A stretch of DNA of 16,582 nt from positions 1-16,582 of the forward strand of contig CAINTF010000212.1 in NCBI GenBank assembly GCA_903853285.1, read 5' to 3'. A program made the translations under genes and the position numbers. This DNA is from an uncultured Acidimicrobium sp. (GTDB taxonomy: Bacteria > Actinomycetota > Acidimicrobiia > Acidimicrobiales > Ilumatobacteraceae). Positions 14,221 through 16,582 of this stretch are shown in pieces. Below the pieces are notes generated by a model, which was not told where the DNA came from, searched no databases, and saw only the letters and a program-made list of their open reading frames with translations. The stretch's first letter is position 1, and every line of letters begins with the position of its first letter.

Positions 14221-14667
14221 TCATTTAATTATTGCGTAGTCGTCAGATTTATTCATTGACAAAATTGCATTCAATAATTTCTCTGGCGGTGCCATCTTTT
14301 TGCGAGTCGCAAGATCCAGGAACATCACCAGGCTCGACACGCTTGCCGCAAGCTTTCCATCAGCCCTCACAAAACGATTGCGGAAAATAAACCGAGATCC
14401 TTCTTCGTTCATTCCTGCCAGTTCATTCGTAATGGTGATCTCTTCAGCAAGACGAACCTCTGCTCGATATTCAATTTCGTCCTTCAACACAATTGGGCCA
14501 AACCCTGCGCCAAAGAAATCCATCAAGGTGTAACCGTTTGCATCAAAGAATTCCATTCGGCAATTAGCCGACAAATCCAAATACGCCACATTTCGCATAT
14601 GACCGTTTTGGTCCATCTCGCCCCAACGCGTACGGACTTTGATCTCTGAAAAATTCTTTTCGCTCAT
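14221..14667 (-). CDS. acyl-CoA thioesterase, 4HBT hotdog family
   Basis: A 148-residue single hotdog-domain protein. RTRWGEMDQNGHMRNVAYLDL (12-32) is the 4HBT signature with the probable catalytic Asp19, and the following FFDANGY, IVLKDEIEYRAEVRLAEEITI and RFIFRNRFVRADGKLAA segments are the usual hotdog strands. It would hydrolyse acyl-CoA to free acid and CoA; chain length is unknown. TAATCT (14676-14681, - strand) lies 8 bases before the ATG, so a leaderless or very short-leader transcript is likely. It is divergent from a desaturase with only 44 bases between starts, linking two acyl-chain enzymes at one control region. Confidence 0.85.
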   Translation of the reverse strand: MSEKNFSEIKVRTRWGEMDQNGHMRNVAYLDLSANCRMEFFDANGYTLMDFFGAGFGPIVLKDEIEYRAEVRLAEEITITNELAGMNEEGSRFIFRNRFVRADGKLAASVSSLVMFLDLATRKKMAPPEKLLNAILSMNKSDDYAIIK

Positions 14668-14675
14668 ACCTCGAA

Positions 14676-14681
14676 AGATTA
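14676..14681 (-). promoter_or_regulatory. -10 box TAATCT before the thioesterase gene
   Basis: TAATCT fits TANNNT and lies 8 bases before the ATG at 14667. A TTGACC hexamer (14683-14688) on the opposite strand could serve the divergent desaturase, but no good -10 box is at the right distance from it. Confidence 0.4.
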
Positions 14682-14711
14682 GTTGACCCTTACATCGTTT
14701 GTATCAATACG

Positions 14712-15764
14712 ATGAACGAGGTGAACGAACTGACTGTTAATGCCGAACCGAGCACTTTGCTCGACGTCATCAAGATCATTCCTGAAGATTGTTATGACAA
14801 TCCAACGTTCAAAGGAATGTCGTATGTCATGCGTAGTTTTGCCCTGTATTTTGCTGTGATTGCAGCGCTACTCAGCACGAACAAATGGTGGTTGGTCCTC
14901 CCGCTCATTCTCACCGCAGGCGCAATGGTCTCCGGATTATTCGTGATCGGTCACGATGCTTCGCACGGCGCACTCTTCAAATCCGCAAAACTCAATCGAC
15001 TTGTCGCACGCATCGCAATGCTTCCATCGGCGCACGTTGAAGCGGCATGGGATCTTGGACATAACCGCATCCACCACGGTCACACCGTCAAACAAGGCAT
15101 GGATTTTGTTTGGCACCCAATCACTCTCGAGCAGTGGGGCGAGATGGGTCGCTTGCAACGCGCTCGACACAAACTTGAATGGTCAATCATTGGCTCCGGC
15201 TTTTATTACGGCCGAGAAGTGTGGTGGAACAAAATGATGCGCTTCAAAGGAAGCGAAAAGTGGGCCCGCAAAATTGATATTGATCGCGTGACGATGCTGA
15301 TTGCACTCACTGCTATTTCAACGCTTATTGGGGCAATTGGCTGGATCCAAACCGACAGCGTGCAAGGCATTGTTTGGACTCTCCTGAAAGTCGCAGTCAT
15401 CCCGTGGATGCTTTTTATTTCCATCATCGGCTTCACGGTGTACGTGCACCACATTGGAGAAGACATCCGTTGGTACTCGAGGCGCGAGTGGTCCAAATTT
15501 CGTGGACAGATGGAGGGTACGACCATCTTGCGTATACCTCGCGTTCTCAATTACATCTGGCACAACATTTTCATTCATGTTCCACACCATGTCGACATGC
15601 GTATTCCTTTTTACAAACTCCCACAAGCAGCCGAAGCCATCAAGGCTGCATTTCCCGGCGTGGTAATCGACAAGAGGTTTTCACTTCGTTCTCACCTACG
15701 TACAACACGAGCCTGCAAGTTGTACAACTTTGAAACCGGAAAATGGTCAAGACTCCCCGCCTAG
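14712..15764 (+). CDS. membrane fatty acid desaturase (delta-12/omega-type-like)
   Basis: A 350-residue membrane di-iron enzyme. The histidine boxes are HDASH (81-85), HNRIHH (117-122, followed by GHT) and HVPHH (289-293), in the order and spacing of FAD2/DesA-type acyl-lipid desaturases; HVPHHVDMRIPFYKLPQA is a strong match to that group. Membrane spans lie near 41-56, 59-79, 194-212 and 224-246. It introduces double bonds in acyl chains using O2 and external electrons; position and substrate are not determined. It is clearly different from the desaturase at 1599-2567, whose boxes and length differ. No Shine-Dalgarno sequence precedes the ATG. A hydroxylase or other superfamily activity remains possible. 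Confidence 0.85.
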   Translation: MNEVNELTVNAEPSTLLDVIKIIPEDCYDNPTFKGMSYVMRSFALYFAVIAALLSTNKWWLVLPLILTAGAMVSGLFVIGHDASHGALFKSAKLNRLVARIAMLPSAHVEAAWDLGHNRIHHGHTVKQGMDFVWHPITLEQWGEMGRLQRARHKLEWSIIGSGFYYGREVWWNKMMRFKGSEKWARKIDIDRVTMLIALTAISTLIGAIGWIQTDSVQGIVWTLLKVAVIPWMLFISIIGFTVYVHHIGEDIRWYSRREWSKFRGQMEGTTILRIPRVLNYIWHNIFIHVPHHVDMRIPFYKLPQAAEAIKAAFPGVVIDKRFSLRSHLRTTRACKLYNFETGKWSRLPA

Positions 15765-15790
15765 TACAAATCTGATTTTTAAGTTCCACT

Positions 15791-15796
15791 TATACT
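15791..15796 (+). promoter_or_regulatory. -10 box TATACT of a leaderless GNAT promoter
   Basis: TATACT, five of six consensus bases, ends exactly 6 bases before the GTG at 15803. No Shine-Dalgarno sequence or clear -35 box is present. This supports the GTG start. Confidence 0.55.
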
Positions 15797-15802
15797 TGTC
15801 TG

Positions 15803-16294
15803 GTGTTTGAAATTCGAGAACCACTGCTCGCTGATGCAGAGTGGATCACCCAGGCTTGCCAGGACAGCGAAATTCAACGTTGGACCCTCGTTCCGCGTCC
15901 CTACAAAAGAGAGCACGCGCTCGGATTCATCGAAAACAAGATCAACGAAGCTCATCGCTGGGTAATTGAAGATCAAGCAACCAACGAACCAGTTGGAGTC
16001 ATCAGCATTCATGCAATTGATCTCGACACGGGAGATGCCGATACTGGTTATTGGATTGCGCCATGGGGTCGTCGTCGCGGCGCAGCGGCTTACGCGCTTT
16101 ATCTCGTCGAACAGTTTGCACTCACTATCCCAACCATCAAGTTCCTCAGTGCTCACATTGCAGAAACCAACGCTGCCTCACGCGCAACGGCAAGCCGCGC
16201 GGGTTTCATCAATATGGGTTCATCTGCGGAATCCTGCCCCGATGGAAACAATCAAGTTCCCGCGCTCACATACGTCAAGCACCTAACACGCTAA
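15803..16294 (+). CDS. GNAT-family N-acetyltransferase (RimJ/RimL-like)
   Basis: A 163-residue protein with the RimJ/RimL-type GNAT layout: FEIREPLLADAEWITQACQD at the start, RWVIEDQATNEPVGVISIH (52-70) as central strands, then DTGYWIAPWGRRRGAAAYAL (80-99) with the acetyl-CoA pyrophosphate loop R-R-R-G-A-A. Asn123 in AETNAASRATASRAGF is the conserved motif-B asparagine. It would transfer an acetyl group to an amine on a protein or small molecule; the substrate is unknown. It begins at GTG, leaderless. The gap to the heliorhodopsin start is 75 bases in the same direction, with a separate candidate promoter between, so cotranscription is uncertain. Confidence 0.85.
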   Translation: MFEIREPLLADAEWITQACQDSEIQRWTLVPRPYKREHALGFIENKINEAHRWVIEDQATNEPVGVISIHAIDLDTGDADTGYWIAPWGRRRGAAAYALYLVEQFALTIPTIKFLSAHIAETNAASRATASRAGFINMGSSAESCPDGNNQVPALTYVKHLTR

Positions 16295-16320
16295 GTTCGC
16301 AATCACAGGATTGTCAGTGC

Positions 16321-16339
16321 GATCTGTAATACTCAGATC
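16321..16339. promoter_or_regulatory. inverted repeat around a -10-like box before the heliorhodopsin gene
   Basis: GATCTG-TAATACT-CAGATC is a perfect 6-bp inverted repeat whose spacer holds TAATAC; TGTAAT (16325-16330) overlaps it. It may be an operator over the promoter or a leader hairpin. The heliorhodopsin ATG is 30 bases downstream. A paired -35 box was not found. Confidence 0.4.
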
Positions 16340-16369
16340 AAAGCCGATGAGAGACTCGAGGAGTAATTA

Positions 16370-16582
16370 ATGGAAACTGAAATCAACAAACTTCGCCGAC
16401 TCAACATCATCGCTGGAACCCTGCACTTAGTGTCCCTCATTGGGATCTTGCTGCTCTCCAATGATGCGGCATTACCCGTAAACGCCACCTACCTCACCGA
16501 AGCACCGGGCACGGGCAACTTTTCTGCACCCATCAATCTCTTCAACCTCAATATCAGTTACATGGTTGCAGCATTTTTGGCG
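16370..16582 (+). CDS. heliorhodopsin, N-terminal part (cut by window edge)
   Basis: 71 codons from the ATG at 16370, open to the edge, beginning METEINKLRRLNIIAGTLHL. The features match the start of heliorhodopsins: a short charged cytoplasmic N-terminus, helix A with IAGTLHL (His19, corresponding to His23 of heliorhodopsin 48C12), then the external loop SNDAALPVNATYLTEAPG and FSAPI leading into helix B. The comparison with 48C12 (ANDFALP-x-x-GTYL-x-x-x-PGT-x-FSAPV) is from memory but very close. Heliorhodopsins are seven-helix retinal proteins with inverted topology, thought to be light sensors or regulators and not proton pumps. The retinal lysine in helix G is outside the window. GAGGAG at 16358-16363 lies 6 bases before the ATG. 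Confidence 0.9.
   Translation, partial: METEINKLRRLNIIAGTLHLVSLIGILLLSNDAALPVNATYLTEAPGTGNFSAPINLFNLNISYMVAAFLA

Noticed and set aside
16300..16313. CAATC-ACAG-GATTG hairpin after the GNAT gene as a terminator
   Set aside because: Only a 5-bp AT-rich stem with no T-tract; too weak to call.
1..16582. tRNA or rRNA genes, integrases, transposases, CRISPR arrays, prophage
   Set aside because: None seen on either strand; the coding content is continuous and ordinary apart from two toxin-antitoxin pairs.

Overview
The window looks like a chromosome segment of an actinobacterium, most likely an aquatic Acidimicrobiia/Ilumatobacter-like lineage. This is an inference from three things: gene content (actinobacterial SufC-SufS-SufU order, SCO6745-family and DUF2889 proteins, VapBC modules, two membrane desaturases, a heliorhodopsin), moderate base composition, and many start codons sitting directly behind a TANNNT -10 box, the leaderless arrangement common in actinobacteria. 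No rRNA, tRNA, CRISPR array, insertion sequence or integrase is visible. Coding density is very high and no gap exceeds about 175 bases.

Layout, left to right. (1) The N-terminus of an acyl-CoA dehydrogenase runs off the left edge (- strand). (2) A + strand operon holds a Phd/YefM-type antitoxin, a VapC PIN toxin and an MBL-fold hydrolase, each overlapping the next by 4 bases, followed 9 bases later by a membrane fatty acid desaturase. (3) sufC-sufS-sufU (iron-sulfur cluster assembly, + strand) has its own leaderless promoter but no sufB or sufD beside it. (4) A - strand block from 9539 down to 5081 reads, in transcription order: DUF1185 protein, EthD-domain protein, VOC protein, EamA transporter, class I/II aminotransferase, D-2-hydroxyacid dehydrogenase. 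This resembles a small-molecule (amino acid or 2-oxo acid) metabolic unit. (5) A MarR regulator and a DoxX membrane protein are divergent, with two copies of a palindromic operator between them. (6) A second toxin-antitoxin pair, VapB-VapC, follows a strong terminator. (7) A divergent pair, DUF2889 (-) and an SCO6745-family protein (+). (8) On the - strand a hotdog thioesterase and an ArnT/PMT-like GT-C glycosyltransferase; divergently, a second desaturase. (9) A GNAT acetyltransferase, then the first 71 codons of a heliorhodopsin cut by the right edge.

Points most worth a second look are the heliorhodopsin with an inverted repeat in its leader, the MarR/DoxX double operator, tandem one-helical-turn AGGTGTA repeats before both toxin-antitoxin operons, the consistent leaderless architecture (which also fixes several starts), and the MBL hydrolase translationally coupled to a toxin.
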